Shown: positions 46,405-61,785 of the stretch, piece by piece
Position numbering within the stretch: position 1 is the stretch's first letter
Layout of the letters: each line of letters starts with the position of its first letter
NCBI GenBank assembly: GCA_963921425.1
Contig: OY992838.1
Location: 8,122,001-8,186,000 of the forward strand
Reading direction: 5' to 3'
Origin: Dryas octopetala
Taxonomy: Eukaryota > Streptophyta > Magnoliopsida > Rosales > Rosaceae
DNA length: 64,000 bases
The notes under the pieces: model-generated
Told to the model about the DNA's origin: nothing
The model's input: the letters and a program-made list of their open reading frames with translations, nothing else
Database searches by the model: none
Made by a program: the position numbers and the translations under genes

Positions 46405-49400
46405 TTATACTACAGCTAATCCTTCCATCTTGGGCCTTCTCTCTGATGTTTGAGGAGACACTACTGCCTTCCTCTTGCTAATACTAATATTGTTGTTGAT
46501 GTTACCCTTAATATTCTCAGTAGTAGTACTGCTTTTGTTTTGGTCAATACTAGTGTCACCAATTACCTCACTGACTATGAGATTGGTATTATTGTCAATA
46601 TTGTTGTTGTTGTTGTTGTTGTTACAATTAGAATGCTCAAGCTGGGATTTCAGCAGGTAAGGCTGAAGCTTCTTCAAATCTGATATCTGAAGTGGCTTCA
46701 AAAGAAACTCCTCAGCCCCTCCTTCCAAGCACCTGCATATATAATATGCACTCACATTATTGAATTTCAGTTGATCATTAGATCACTCTATATAATATCT
46801 ATACATGTATATATACATATATATATATATCTGTCTTTTTCCAAAAACCAAAAACCCCAATTATATATGACAAGGAAATTTAAAAAATAACCTACATGTT
46901 GATTCTTGAAGGAACGTTCTCTGATGACATGACTACGACTGGTACATCTTTCAAAGAAGATTCCTGTAAGAGTAAGTAAAAATTTTACATTCGAGTCGTA
47001 TATTTATATAATATTTATCTTATTTTAAATTTGAATTTTTTTTTTTTATAATACAAACACATATGATTTATAATTTATAAACACATCTAACAACGAAAAG
47101 ATCTAAAAGTTAAAACTATATTTGTAATTTTATATGTCAACCCGTATTTGCCTGGTAGAATTTTTTAGTTACTTGTTGGCCTAGCAAGACCAGGGTCTCG
47201 TGACAACACTTACTTGGCCAACTTTTCTTTTCTTAATCGCAGTGCAAGTGGTTCCTTAATCATATTAAATTATTAATACGGTATAGACTATAGGCAGCTC
47301 GTGGACACTTTGACAAGAAATTCAGAACAGTAGAAGATAATTAATGAAGTGGGTTAAGGTTAATCAAAAAATAATAATAATAAAGTGGGTGGTGGTGGGT
47401 TGACCTTGACCCTTTTCAGCAAATCATAGCCGCTCATTCCGGGCATACAGTAGTCTGTCATGATCAAGTTGATGACTTTTGATCCCTGCATTTTAATATT
47501 CAATTAAGAAATAAGTATGTGGGCCCAAATCAATATAATTAAAAGTCTTCATCATCAGCTTCTGTATAGAGTGTTCATTACTTCATTCAGTTAACATAGA
47601 GCAAGAAATTTCATGATCGATGACCTACCGGTAGATCTCGTCTAACGGTGAGAATTAATGTATTAGCAATTTGTGATATCGTATAATAAAAATGTATTTG
47701 AATTCAAAATTAATATTCACGGTTATAAGATTTGATCAAATGGTAAGTGACCACAAGATTCATGCTGTATATGAACAGAGTGGTTTTATCCGCAGGCACA
47801 GTATTCCAATCATATATATATATATATATATATATATAGGTCCTGAAATCCTGACATGACATGTAATACATTATACATTTTGTGAAGGGGAAGTAGCGCA
47901 GGCAGTACTACTCATCTTCAATGTTGCATTTATGGTACAAGCAGTTCATGATGTATTAGAATTCAGAACCATGCAAAGTTGGGCCCATTTTACTCCCATT
48001 TGCAAGCTATTCAAATTAAAGTGCTGCTGCGTATATATACATTTTACTCTCATTTTTTCAGATAACTATCGCAGAGTGCTCGGAATTTGCCCCTTGCTTT
48101 CACATCTCTGTTTTTTAGCTATTCATACCTTCTTAGAGTGTATAATGAAGTTTGTAGAGCTAAAATTCTAAAGTTAAAATCTAACATAAAATCAACAAAT
48201 AAATGTCGAAAGCTTGAGGAAGAAGCAAAAATATACAGCCGAACACTTGGCCCCTGATGTCCGTAAAAAAAACTAAATTGCCTACATCATGCGGATCATA
48301 AATTCATACCTTTGCATTTTCCATATAATTATATATGATAGGCCATCCATCCCCTATTCTCTAACACACTAATTTCAGTACTGGATATGATATATCTATC
48401 CATTGTCAGACAACTTAATAAAACCAAAGTGATTTCGAGAAGCATTTACACTATGTTTTCAGCTCAATTGGGGTCTCTCATACATATATCATATATGACA
48501 CTTTCAACAACTTAATCAGTATATATAATATAGAGGTATATATCGGATATTTAATTTTCCGAGGGAATTTTCTCAATTAATTAGTTACAACTTGGCTAAG
48601 TTATGGATAATGTCATATATATTTTTTATTTTGTAATGAATAAATGTGGCCTTTACATCTTTTAATTTATACAATATTATTGTTATGTATATATATATAT
48701 ATATATATATAGGGAAAAAAAGGTTTAAGTAGTTGAAATTTGGGAGGAGTAGGATAATTGTTAAGAGAATTATATATATCTCACCTCTAGTTCTGATGAC
48801 TGGGAGGAAGTAGTTGATGAATTAGAGCAAGGTATAGAGTGTTGGTTTAGGTCATCAACCAAACCCAGATATTTAAGAGCTTCATCCCCAGAGTCCACAC
48901 AAGTCACTGCCACCACAAAAAAACCCACATATATATTATTATCAAATCAAATGTAAGACTTTTAACACACATCTAGCAAGAAAAAGATTAAATGCAATTG
49001 TTCACATCCAAAAATCAAAAAACTATTTATATGAACAAAGAAGTAAACAATGGGAATTTAATTATTTTCTTTCTAAAAAGACACCAACCATAAAGCTAGC
49101 TAGCAAGTAAGGTACTCAAAAGGAAAAAATGAGAACCATAACATGCAGTGTTGGATAAAATATCCAACTAAATAAATGGGCTCTAATATCTCTATATATC
49201 TGTTTTTAAATTTTAAAAAAAAAAAATTGTGGGACTTGAGAGAGGAAGGACAGTTATATATCTTCAAATATAGGAGTAGTACTATGTACCTTTGTATGAG
49301 GAACCTCTAAGGAGCCTCTCCAAGAGCTTCCTGTCCAAAAGACTATCATCCACAGCCAAGACATGAAAATGTTGTTGTTGTTTGGAGTCTGCAACAATAT

Positions 49401-49440
49401 CTGACTTCATCAACTCCATTTTTAGAGTAGCTGATGACAT
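46405..49440 (-). CDS. Type-A cytokinin response regulator, 5 exons
   Basis: Minus-strand exons: 49440-49290, 48906-48785, 47485-47405, 46963-46896, 46732-46405. They join in frame to 249 residues. The receiver domain fills residues 17 to about 170. Its acidic pair is in [14 protein letters not shown], the phospho-acceptor Asp in [18 protein letters not shown], the conserved Thr/Ser region is [10 protein letters not shown], and the Lys is in FLLKPLQ. There is no Myb/GARP DNA-binding domain, so it is type A: it accepts phosphate from AHP proteins and represses cytokinin signalling. The C-terminal tail has an eight-Asn run and ends with SKRK...[12 protein letters not shown], resembling the ARR8/ARR9 group. 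The start could also be the in-frame ATG at 49419 (MELMKSD). Confidence 0.93.
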
Positions 49441-49541
49441 GAATATTGAATGAAATTAACCCCTTTTGAATTTCAATATATTTTTGGCTCTCCTAGCTGC
49501 TGTGTATTTCTTTAGTTTGTATCTCAATATATATGCACCCC

Positions 49542-49550
49542 TTTTATATT

Positions 49551-49588
<38 letters not shown>
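49542..49588 (-). promoter_or_regulatory. TATA box and adjacent (GA)n of the response regulator
   Basis: On the minus strand TATAAAAG (49542-49549) lies about 100 bp upstream of ATG 49440. A 35-bp GA/CT run at 49554-49588 sits directly upstream of it. CT runs near plant core promoters are common and length-variable. Confidence 0.5.
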
Positions 49589-49591
<3 letters not shown>

Positions 49592-52500
49592 TGCCTGGCT
49601 AAAGGGAATGAAAGAATGAATGAGAGGTGGTGTGTGATTATTGATTCCAAAGGTTTATAATGAAGTAGGTGTGAGAAGCAGAACTACTGTTTTTTGCAAG
49701 ATAGAAGGATATATAGTAAGGAGAGAATTAATAGAGATATATATTGTTGTGTTGTCATGTGTGTGTGATGTGTTTTCTCATGTTGTGATCTCTCACTAGA
49801 TTCTCTCCACCGCGTTGGTACAACCACTCATATCTCTCTCTCTCTCTCCCCCCTTTTTTCTTTTTTTCTTTGCTGTTTGGATTTTGTTTGATTGCTAAGG
49901 AAAATCCGGAGATCTTTTTTCCCATTTGGTCATCAAGATGATGAAAAGGAGTTGATTTTGGGTGCAAATTGGATTTGATTAAGGACTTGACAAAAGGGGT
50001 TAGCTTTGCCTTGCTAAAATTGGGTTCAAAGTAATTTTTTTTTCCTTTTTTCTTTTTCGATCTTAAGGCGTTGGAAGCATTTGTTTCAAGTAACAGTTAA
50101 ATATGATCACCATGCTACTTGCATGCCAGTACTTTGTTTATTTTGATGTGATTCATGGAATGCTTGTGTATTGGCATGGAATGTATGTGTGTCAAGTTGG
50201 CATGAATAATGGCTTAATTATGTGTATATACGAAAATCGCTATCCATTATGTCAAAATAATATTATATATAGGGTGACGATTTTCACACTCTAATTTTAT
50301 ACGTTTATACTCCTTTTTTTTGTAAAATAAAATAGAGGGGTGCCAATACACGTACATTGTTATGCATTTTATACGTTTATCCTTATTTATTTTGACAGAT
50401 ACTCTGACACGTTATATTTTTAAACTATATAGTCTATATCAATCTAAATTATTATATGTTAGATTATCTAGTGGAAAATAATTTAATTTGTTACATGTAT
50501 ATATAGAAGGTTTCTTTTTTTAGGTGTACATTTGGGGGCCAAAGGACCAAACAAACAAAAACTACACTAGGGGCAAGCCAAGGATATATTGAGACACCTC
50601 AGACAACCACCTCTAACATCAAAGAGGAGGGTCCTTGCTGTAAGCAATTGCTGTTTAATGTGGAATGAAAAATATGTATTAATGCGAGATGTGAGACTTA
50701 AATGGCTAGAGAGAAAAGATTACATAAGATCATGTCTTTGGTTTTTTTGGTAGACAAGGTGTCATTGGCTTTAGCATCTACGTGTTACATAAGAAATAGT
50801 TATAACACATTAAATATAGCATTCTGGTTAAAGTGACCCAAGGTGGAAGATGTCACGATGTTACCATTAATTATTGACAAATTAATAGTATGTTGTACGC
50901 AAGTAAGGGACCACAAAATACTAAAATAGGGGTTGGAGTTATTGCTTCTAACCACCAAGCTAGCAAATTTAGCCAATATCAGTCACAATAATTCAATCCA
51001 TTTAAATGTGACTTGGTCAAATTTAGCAAACGAATCACTGGCATATGTTACACGTACCCATACAAGGGAGCATAAATTCTCGACAATTGATTCATGATAA
51101 ATTGATAATGCAGTATTTTTAACTTTATAATATTTAAGAAATTGGTAATTAAAGCACATTTGGAGGCTTGGAGCCCCAATTCGAAAAGGGAAAAATATAA
51201 TCTCATAACTATGGCAAATTTTATGAGTTGGGAAACTTTCTTTGTGGCGTTTTGTAATTATAAGGAGTTAAAAGCCTCTAATATAATTTCCTAATCAAAT
51301 GAATTAGCAATTTGAATTTGTAGGTAGGTATGAAATAGAAGGCCAGCAGCAATAGGCATGAAATGGAATGAATGAGGTGCAACAATTCTGTGGGGGTGAG
51401 GGGCCTGAGGGCCCAGGGACATGAAATAAATAAAGGTTTTTGGTGGGGGGTCCACAGAGCAAATTTTGGAGATCTTATGTGGGCCTTGCAAATATAATCT
51501 TTTTGTGGGGACTGGGGGTCCATTTTTCTTGTGCTGTAAAATCTTCCAAATTTCGAATCTGTTCCCATCGAGGGTGTCCAAAGCAGAAAGGTTTTTTGCT
51601 ATTTAATGTTGAAAAACATTTTCACACTTGGGAGTGTAGTGTAGGCCCTCCAAGCTTGTCTGCCAATGAATGAGTTGTTCGGTCTCACCAATCACCATGT
51701 GTATGGAACCCTTATCATACGCTTCAAATCACAATGAATGACTTCTTGGGCTAACAGTAATTTACTCACAACCAATTCCATCTCTTCTGCAAATTCAAGT
51801 TTGGGTATTTGAGTCACTATTCACAAAGCATGCACTAGTTCAGCTCATCCCATTGTAAATGTTTTTTAAGTAAATTAATCACACTGGCATTTTATAACAA
51901 CAATTCATCAGTGAGAGGAACCAAACTACAAAACCAGTGGCGGAGTCAGAAATTTGTCTTTGTGGGGGTCAGACGAAGAAGTCTCTTTAAAACAATTTAT
52001 CCAACAGTTTTTACCCCGTGCATAACAAAAAAATCACCAAAAACTTTGAGACAAAATAATTCATTGGGGGGTGCAATTGACCCCACTACATATTGAAAGC
52101 AGTGACATGTTGTGTTGGCCTAAATCTCATCCTCTAGTATATTTCTTTCTTCTGTACTACATTGGAATCTTGGAGGCATATTTTTCTCCAACTAAACCTC
52201 ATGGATGGCTCGATGATAAAAGGATGAATATGGTGAGACAAATTTACTTGTGCATTTGAAATTTCCAGACTAAAAAAAAGTCTGTCAAAATCTTTTCACA
52301 GTAAATTTAGAGCTGATGAGCTGCACACAAACATAAAGCAATTAGCTATACTGATACATACCTTCAGCCCTGTACATCCTGGAAATTAGTCATCCTAAAT
52401 CTCACAATCTTTATATTCAAACCTTTCTTTTTACACAAAAAGCAAAGCGTGTTTGTTGGCCATCGTTTTCTCTTACTAATTAGGATTGTGCAAGCGCACA

Positions 52501-53969
52501 CACACACACACTGTTCATAAAGGTGTTTTAAATTTTACTGTACCCAGTTTGCTTTGACTAAGAGGAGGCAATGTGGGACCTGTTCTCATTAGAAATGAGG
52601 AATATCTTCTTGCCCATTTCACCAGAATTTCCTTAATCAGGTCATCCAGAGATCATCTGAGATTTCACTAGATCTTGCTTCTGGGCCCACACAATTGTTT
52701 ACTTTTTTATTTGTAAGAAATTTCTCATGGGATGATGGAGTGATGGATCATCACTGGTATATACAACTTTCACTTGGGTCCAACCCTTGTCTTGCTTCTT
52801 AGTCAACAAAAATTACTTGATTGAAGCTTCTTCTAGCCTTTCTTAATTGTCTTCTATATATAATCTAATTGTTTTGGTGTTGCTTATGGCATGTTTACTT
52901 ATCTCCAATCAAAATGAAAATGAATTAAAATGGAAATGAATTAGAATGTAAATTCATTTAAATGAGAATTTTCATTAAAACGTTAACTAAATGTTTGGAA
53001 TAGGAAATCAAATGAAACTAACTTCATGAAAATGTTTTCTAACTTTCAGCAATCAGCAAACAGCAAATCAGTCTGATTACTAAAATACCCTGATGACTCA
53101 TTCCCATTCAAAATGATATTAAATACAGAGTAAGGGTAATGTTGGTATAAAATGTTGATTTCTAATGGCTCATTCTCATTCCCCAAAGTCCCCCTAGTGA
53201 TCTCATTTAAGAAAGATTACAAACAAGAATACTGATTTTATGTGAAGCTCACATGAATTTTGATTAGTTTAGTGCAAGTAAAGCATAGAATTATCTGGAA
53301 ATAATAAAATAATAAAATAATCTGGAATGAGAATCATTAAATGAACATGTCATTAATTAAATGATGGTCAATGGACAATAATTTATTTTCAGTTGATATA
53401 GATTAGTATAGTTTAACAACATAGCTTGCTGGCAAACTACATTTACCCTAATTAAGTGTTATAAAGTCCTTCTAGTCATGTATATATGAAATGTGGTGGA
53501 GAAAAAAACAGCTAGCTTGCAAATTTGCAAGGGCATGAATGTTGTTGTTGATGTGGAGGATTAATGGACAGACTTTATTTCAAATCTGAGATTCGATATA
53601 CATACAATTGTGGGACAAAGTATGCTTTTTACCAAGTTACGCATGCATGATCCTATAAAGATTTCGTCCTTGAGATTTGACAAACCACAATATATATGCT
53701 TAGGAGACTCTGTTTTCGTTTTCATGATGTGGTCCTTCTGTCACCTCATGCATCAAAACCTCGTGGCCTCTTTCTTTAATTATGATATCCTACAATCCAA
53801 CACTCCAGCGGTAAAAAATTAAAGATGAGACTATAATTCCAAAACGTGCATGCTGTGTTTCTTGGTTTGGACCACAACCAAATCAAATGGTTCTTTTTCA
53901 TTTCAAGCATCAACTATAATTCACGTTGTTTTGATTCTTGAATAGCTTTTTCTCCAATTAATTCTTGAA
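49589..53969. other. Gene-poor intergenic stretch
   Basis: The left part is presumably the upstream regulatory region of the response regulator. A segment at 51937-52085 (GTGGCGGAGTCAGAAATTT ... GGGGGTGCAATTGACCCC) resembles a repeat fragment common in plant genomes. No gene is supported. Confidence 0.4.
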
Positions 53970-54665
53970 TAGGGTAAAGGAATCTCTCCCTCTCTCCGAC
54001 TAATTCTTCAATGGGCATACCCAATGAAAGACTATCTCCCTCTTTCCGACTAATTCTTTAATGGAGAATGCCAAATGTAAGACTCTCTCTCTCCCCGACA
54101 AGTTCTTCAATGGACATTACTAATGGAAGACTCTCTCCCTTTTATTGACTAATTCCTAATTCATGAATGGGGCATGCCCAATAGAAAAATCTCTCCTTCC
54201 CTCCAACTAATTCATAATAAGTATACCCAATAGAAGACCCTCTCACTCTTTTTGACTAATTCATAAGGGTAGCGTCAGGGAGACCATATTTTTGTACCAT
54301 CTAGTGTATCATCTCTCTAATAGAGGTGTGACCCATCAATACAATTGGGGCCCACCTCTATTAGAGAGATGGTACACTAGATGATATAAAGAGATGGTCT
54401 CCCTAGCATTTTCCAATTCATAAATAAGGCATGCCTAGTGAAAAACTATTACCCTCTCTCCAACTAATTCTTAAAAGGGGCATGCCCAATGGAAGACTAT
54501 CTCCCTCTCTTTGGCTAATTCTTGAATGGACATGCTTCATTAAATAGTCTCTCACTAATTCTTGAATGGGGATGCCCAATGGGAGACTCTCTCCCTCTTT
54601 CAGTTGAATAGGCATGCACCATTGAAGACTTTCACCTTCCCTCCGACTAATTCTTGAAATGGGCA
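53970..54665. repeat. Minisatellite with roughly 50-bp units, about 12 copies
   Basis: Each unit contains a GACTAATTCTT-like block, an AATGGGCATGCCCAATG-like block and a CTCTCTCCCTCT-like block. Copies diverge substantially. Because many units are near 51 bp, the minus strand reads as a repeated peptide around GESLPLGMP, but this frame has stops between segments. The array is interrupted by the MITE at 54267-54414. Confidence 0.75.
54267..54414. mobile_element. Hairpin MITE, 148 bp, inside the minisatellite
   Basis: The arms pair over about 60 bp each with few mismatches, sharing AGGGAGACCAT, ATCTAGTGTA and CATCTCTCTAATAGAGGTG. The element is flanked by an exact 9-bp duplication, AATTCATAA, at 54258-54266 and 54415-54423. 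The target is itself a minisatellite unit. It is a Mutator-like MITE by duplication length. Confidence 0.85.
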
Positions 54666-55141
54666 TTTGGTAGTACTAAATCATATATGAGCTTCTATTT
54701 TATGGTGGAATAATGGTATATTTACCACATTCTTATATCATCTTACGTGTCATTATTTTACTGGACAATGTTTTACTTTTTCCTTGTGGATTTTTATTTT
54801 TATTTTGTAGTGTCTAATGTATGAATGTCATGTAAGTTGCCACATAAAGTGGTATGAAATTGTAGTATAAAAATGTGGGATGTCTACCACTACTGTTTAT
54901 GGTGTCATCCTAAGAATTAATGAAGCAAAGCAACAAACACATGGTGAACATTGCCGGGAAATGATTGAGTAGGACACGTTAAGGAAATTGATGAAGCAAA
55001 ACATCAAACACATGGTGAACATCACAGCAGGTGAATCATTTTGAAGAGCAACCAACTCAACATAAACACACAAGCCAAATTTGACCAAAAAAAAAAACAC
55101 ACACAAGCCAAGAGTCTGGTGGTACATTATCATCATTCATC
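54666..55141. other. Intergenic spacer
   Basis: A segment containing CAAACACATGGTGAACAT occurs twice (near 54930 and 55005), an imperfect local duplication. Nothing else is recognisable. Confidence 0.45.
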
Positions 55142-55149
55142 ACCAGAAC

Positions 55150-56200
55150 TAGGGGTGGGCATAATAACCGGTGCACCAAAACACTGAACCAAACCAACTG
55201 AATAAAAACCGAAAATACATCGAGTTGACCAAAAAAGTCAACACCGTAAAGAAAACCAAACCAAACCGTATATGGACTGTTCTGGTTCCGGTTTCATGCT
55301 TACTTTGCCCGAACCCACCCAAACCGCACCGTGTAATTTTTGAAAAATATAATTATATATTTTTATGCACATTTTATACATTTTTGTACACATTTTATAC
55401 ATTTTTATACACATTTATACATTTTTATTTTAGACCCTAAAATATATTTTATATAACCCTATAAGTTTAATATTATATATATATAATAATGTTTTAGTAT
55501 ACAATTTTTGTTATATCTTATATAATAAAATTAGTATATTCTATTTCTATATACTCTATAGTATATAGTCTATATAATAATGTTTTATGTATATAGAGTT
55601 ATATATAAACTTAGTATATAACTGTATAGTTAGTAACTTAATATAGTTTGTTATATATAACTATATAGTTAGTAACTTAGAATATAGTTGTATACATACT
55701 ACAGTAGTTATATATAACTATATAAGTAATATATAGTTATAGTAGTATACTAGTATATACTATAGTAGTATATAGTTATATATATACTATACTCATTACT
55801 CTATAGTAGTTATATATAATCATATATATAGTTATAACTTATAACTTAAGCAGGTTGTATTTATTTTAAAATTTTAAGTACTAAGTAGGTTAAGCAAAGT
55901 TCAAAATTGTATTTGTTTAATTGGTAGAATGGTAGTTCAAAAACCTAATTGTGTGGCCAAAAAGTTCAAAAACCAAATGTGAGTACCAACAAAATAATTG
56001 GACTTAGGCCCAAACCTTTGGGCCCAAAACCATGCATGTTGCACCGAACCAAACTGTCCCTTCAATAGTCTTGTTTGGTTTGGTTTGATTTTTCCCCATT
56101 TTTTTCAGTTTACAGCACTGAACCGCACCGAGAGAACACTTCTAGCGCGGTGCATGGTTCTCGGGGTGAACTGAGCCGAACCGCACCGTGCCCACCCTTA
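55150..56200. mobile_element. Non-autonomous hAT element, 1.05 kb
   Basis: Terminal inverted repeats TAGGGGTGGGCA and TGCCCACCCTTA (11 of 12 match) are flanked by an exact 8-bp duplication, ACCAGAAC, at 55142-55149 and 56201-56208. Subterminal regions are rich in AACCGA/CGGTTC-like motifs at both ends. The middle is AT-rich (TATATAGTTATA-type, 55440-55850), with TACATTTTTATAC repeats at 55360-55430. There is no transposase. Confidence 0.88.
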
Positions 56201-56208
56201 ACCAGAAC

Positions 56209-58102
56209 CTTTATTTTCATCACTTGCTTCGGCACTGTTTTTTTTTTTTTTCAAACCAAATGGTTTTTACTTGTTTCCACACCATTTGTGTTTTTTTTTT
56301 TGGGACTTGGTTGAAAGTCAACGTTGAAGAGTACACACAGTTGAAAACCAAATGATATTTGTGGATGTGTCAAGCGTGGCCCATGAGATTTGTCATGAAC
56401 ACGTTTGTACCCAATGAAATCTGGATCCGTTATGTGCCCCTCTATTATTTGGGCTTGTTCCAACAGGCCTAATGAGCTTAGGATTTATATTCGGAGCAGC
56501 TTCTAATGCAGCCGAAGATTTGATCAACATAGCACAACTTTATGCTTCCTTATCCAAAAGAAATTGTAAGCCCTTTACAATTAGAAACAAGAAGAATTTT
56601 ATAGGACAATTGATGGATAAGTGCAAATAAGAGAAAGGGCTTTTTTTATTTTGGGTAAATTACACTTTTGGTCCCTGTGTTTTTGACTCGAAAGCACATT
56701 TGGTTCTCATAGTTTCAATTTTTCCAATTTAGTTCTTGTGTTTTATACTTTTTACAATCTTGGGACATTATTTTTATAGCCTAAAACATAACCTTTAAAG
56801 ACAAAACGGTTTACATGCGGGTATTAAGCCAATCTATTTTTTAATGAGTGTGCGCTCGATACTATTTATCGAGTGATCAACGCCTTTTGTTTTTGTGAAC
56901 AATTTCATCACAATGCAATGAAACAGTTTCAATACGAAGTCGTATAAAAATGATATTTGCACAAATGTCTTATGTTTTTTTTTTTTTACATATACATGTG
57001 AAAAATGAATGAAATAATTAAAAACAAAAAAACTTCAATCTTTTAGAATCACATTCACCTTAATTTTATATGTTATTATTGAATAGTTTCAAGGTTGAAA
57101 CTGTTTAGTAGAAAAAGAAAAAAAACCAAATTATATATTCACCAAAATCAATAGTTTTAATCGTCCAGTAGTGAATAAAAAAAAAAAGGGAACCGTCGAG
57201 TGTTCGGCCTTGCACAAATACAAAAGGTAATGGAGCGCTCACTCTGTATGTTTATATCGTGAGTTTTTTTAACATTTTTAAAAATAAAGGTGTACGTTTT
57301 TTACATTAATCACTTTAGGTGAGATATTTTATCATAGGCCGTCCTAAGTGAACACTTTTTATCATTGTTTTTTTTTTTACATAAAGGGAATCGAATTCGG
57401 AACCTATCATAATCTTAATTCATTACCCTATCTCATTCTGACAAATTAGATTAACCGAAAAACTTAACTTTTTTATTATTTATTGTAAAAGAAATCATGC
57501 ACATAATAGTACAAGTGTTCCAAAAATTGAACAGCATAATCTTGTTTTAAGTAAACATTTGAATTTTATGTCGAGCATTTTAACATTTGACAATTACGTC
57601 AAAATAATAACTGCTAAAATGATTTTTTGTTATATGTTTTTTCACAATATTAATACATTAATACAATCAAAGAAAAAACAACTTTGAACTCCAAAACTAT
57701 GATAATTTTACACCGAATCACATCATGTCACTGACTAGGAGCATTCCAACTCCTGACGAAAATTGCGTTAAAGTTGATCAAATTATGGATTGAAGTGGAC
57801 TATTTTGTGAATGATCCTTACTTCTAGACTTTTTATGATTTGGTTTGACCCAAAATAAAACATTTGTGTAGGTGGCGGTGGCCATATTAATTTAACGCGC
57901 GCATATAGAATTGTCCTAAAAAAAAAAAGTAAAATAAAACTAAACAACGATGTTTCAACGTGTCTTGTCTGTTGAGTGGGTTTGGATTGAAGATAGAGAT
58001 TGACGGATCCTCTGTCAGCGTCCATATCCATCTTTCCCCTACACCCCTCTTCCCATTGGCTTTCACCTATCCCCATCCTTCAGCTCCTTCCTCCCTTCCA
58101 AG
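56209..58102. other. Intergenic stretch with MITE fragments and the HEMB promoter
   Basis: Near 56650-56770 is one arm of a GGTAAATTACACTTTTGG-type repeat with no partner found. Segment 56846-57244 has ends GAGTGTGCGCTC and (reverse complement) GAGTGAGCGCTC and an inner AAACAGTTTCAA pair, so it may be a diverged MITE of about 400 bp. The last few hundred bases should carry the HEMB promoter and leader. Confidence 0.4.
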
Positions 58103-58177
58103 GTAAGCCTTTCATGTCAGAATTCTTCGTAAACTTTCTATTCGATCCTAAAGACACTGAATTTCTAATTTTCTCAG
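58103..58177 (+). other. Probable 5' UTR intron of HEMB
   Basis: Donor AAG|GTAAGC and acceptor TTTTCTCAG|CAACC bound a 75-bp intron ending 28 bp before the ATG. It rests on splice-site quality only. Confidence 0.5.
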
Positions 58178-58205
58178 CAACCAAACGCAACATACACTCT
58201 GTTTC

Positions 58206-61252
<3,047 letters not shown>

Positions 61253-61785
61253 GCCTAGTAAACTGGGATTGTTTGTCGATGGAACTTTTGAGAGCTTGTC
61301 TTGTATGTCGTAGTAGAATTGAGTTGAACTGGAAATGAAATGTCCCACTCTTTGTAGTTCGTCTTAAATTGAATAAAAGAAATGCGATTGAATAAGAGTG
61401 GTTTCATTGTCTTGGAATTTCAGTGCTAAGGTATATCCTAACACCAATCTTTTCTTTTTCCTATAATTTCATCAGTAAATGAAATAAAAAGGGAGCTGTT
61501 CACATTCCCCCACAGTATTGCTCCATTTCGTTTCGTTTTAAGTATTTCGCACTTACGAAAATGAACTACTCGTACTTTGCAACACCAGAGTATTACAATT
61601 TACAACATTAACCAGCAGAAAATGCTATTCTAGACCCTTTACACCATGAAAAGGGACAAATCTTTCCCTGTACTCGTCCCCTAACCCTAATACCAAAATT
61701 TAAAGAGCACATTAGGCATGATACTCATTAATGCTTATGTGCCCATTAAAACACATTAACTTTTGGCATGCACTGGGCAGCTGAA
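61253..61785. other. Convergent 3' UTR region
   Basis: The 533-bp spacer lies between the stop codons of two converging genes. An AATAAA at 61372-61377 fits HEMB polyadenylation. Both 3' UTRs probably fill most of it. Confidence 0.5.

Noticed and set aside
51278..51581. Two overlapping 96-codon minus-strand frames
   Set aside because: No recognisable domain, no splice partners, and composition like intergenic DNA.
54418..54666. 82-codon minus-strand frame with repeated GESLPLGMP peptide
   Set aside because: It is the translation of the minisatellite and part of the array is out of frame or stopped. Kept only as a repeat and a finding.
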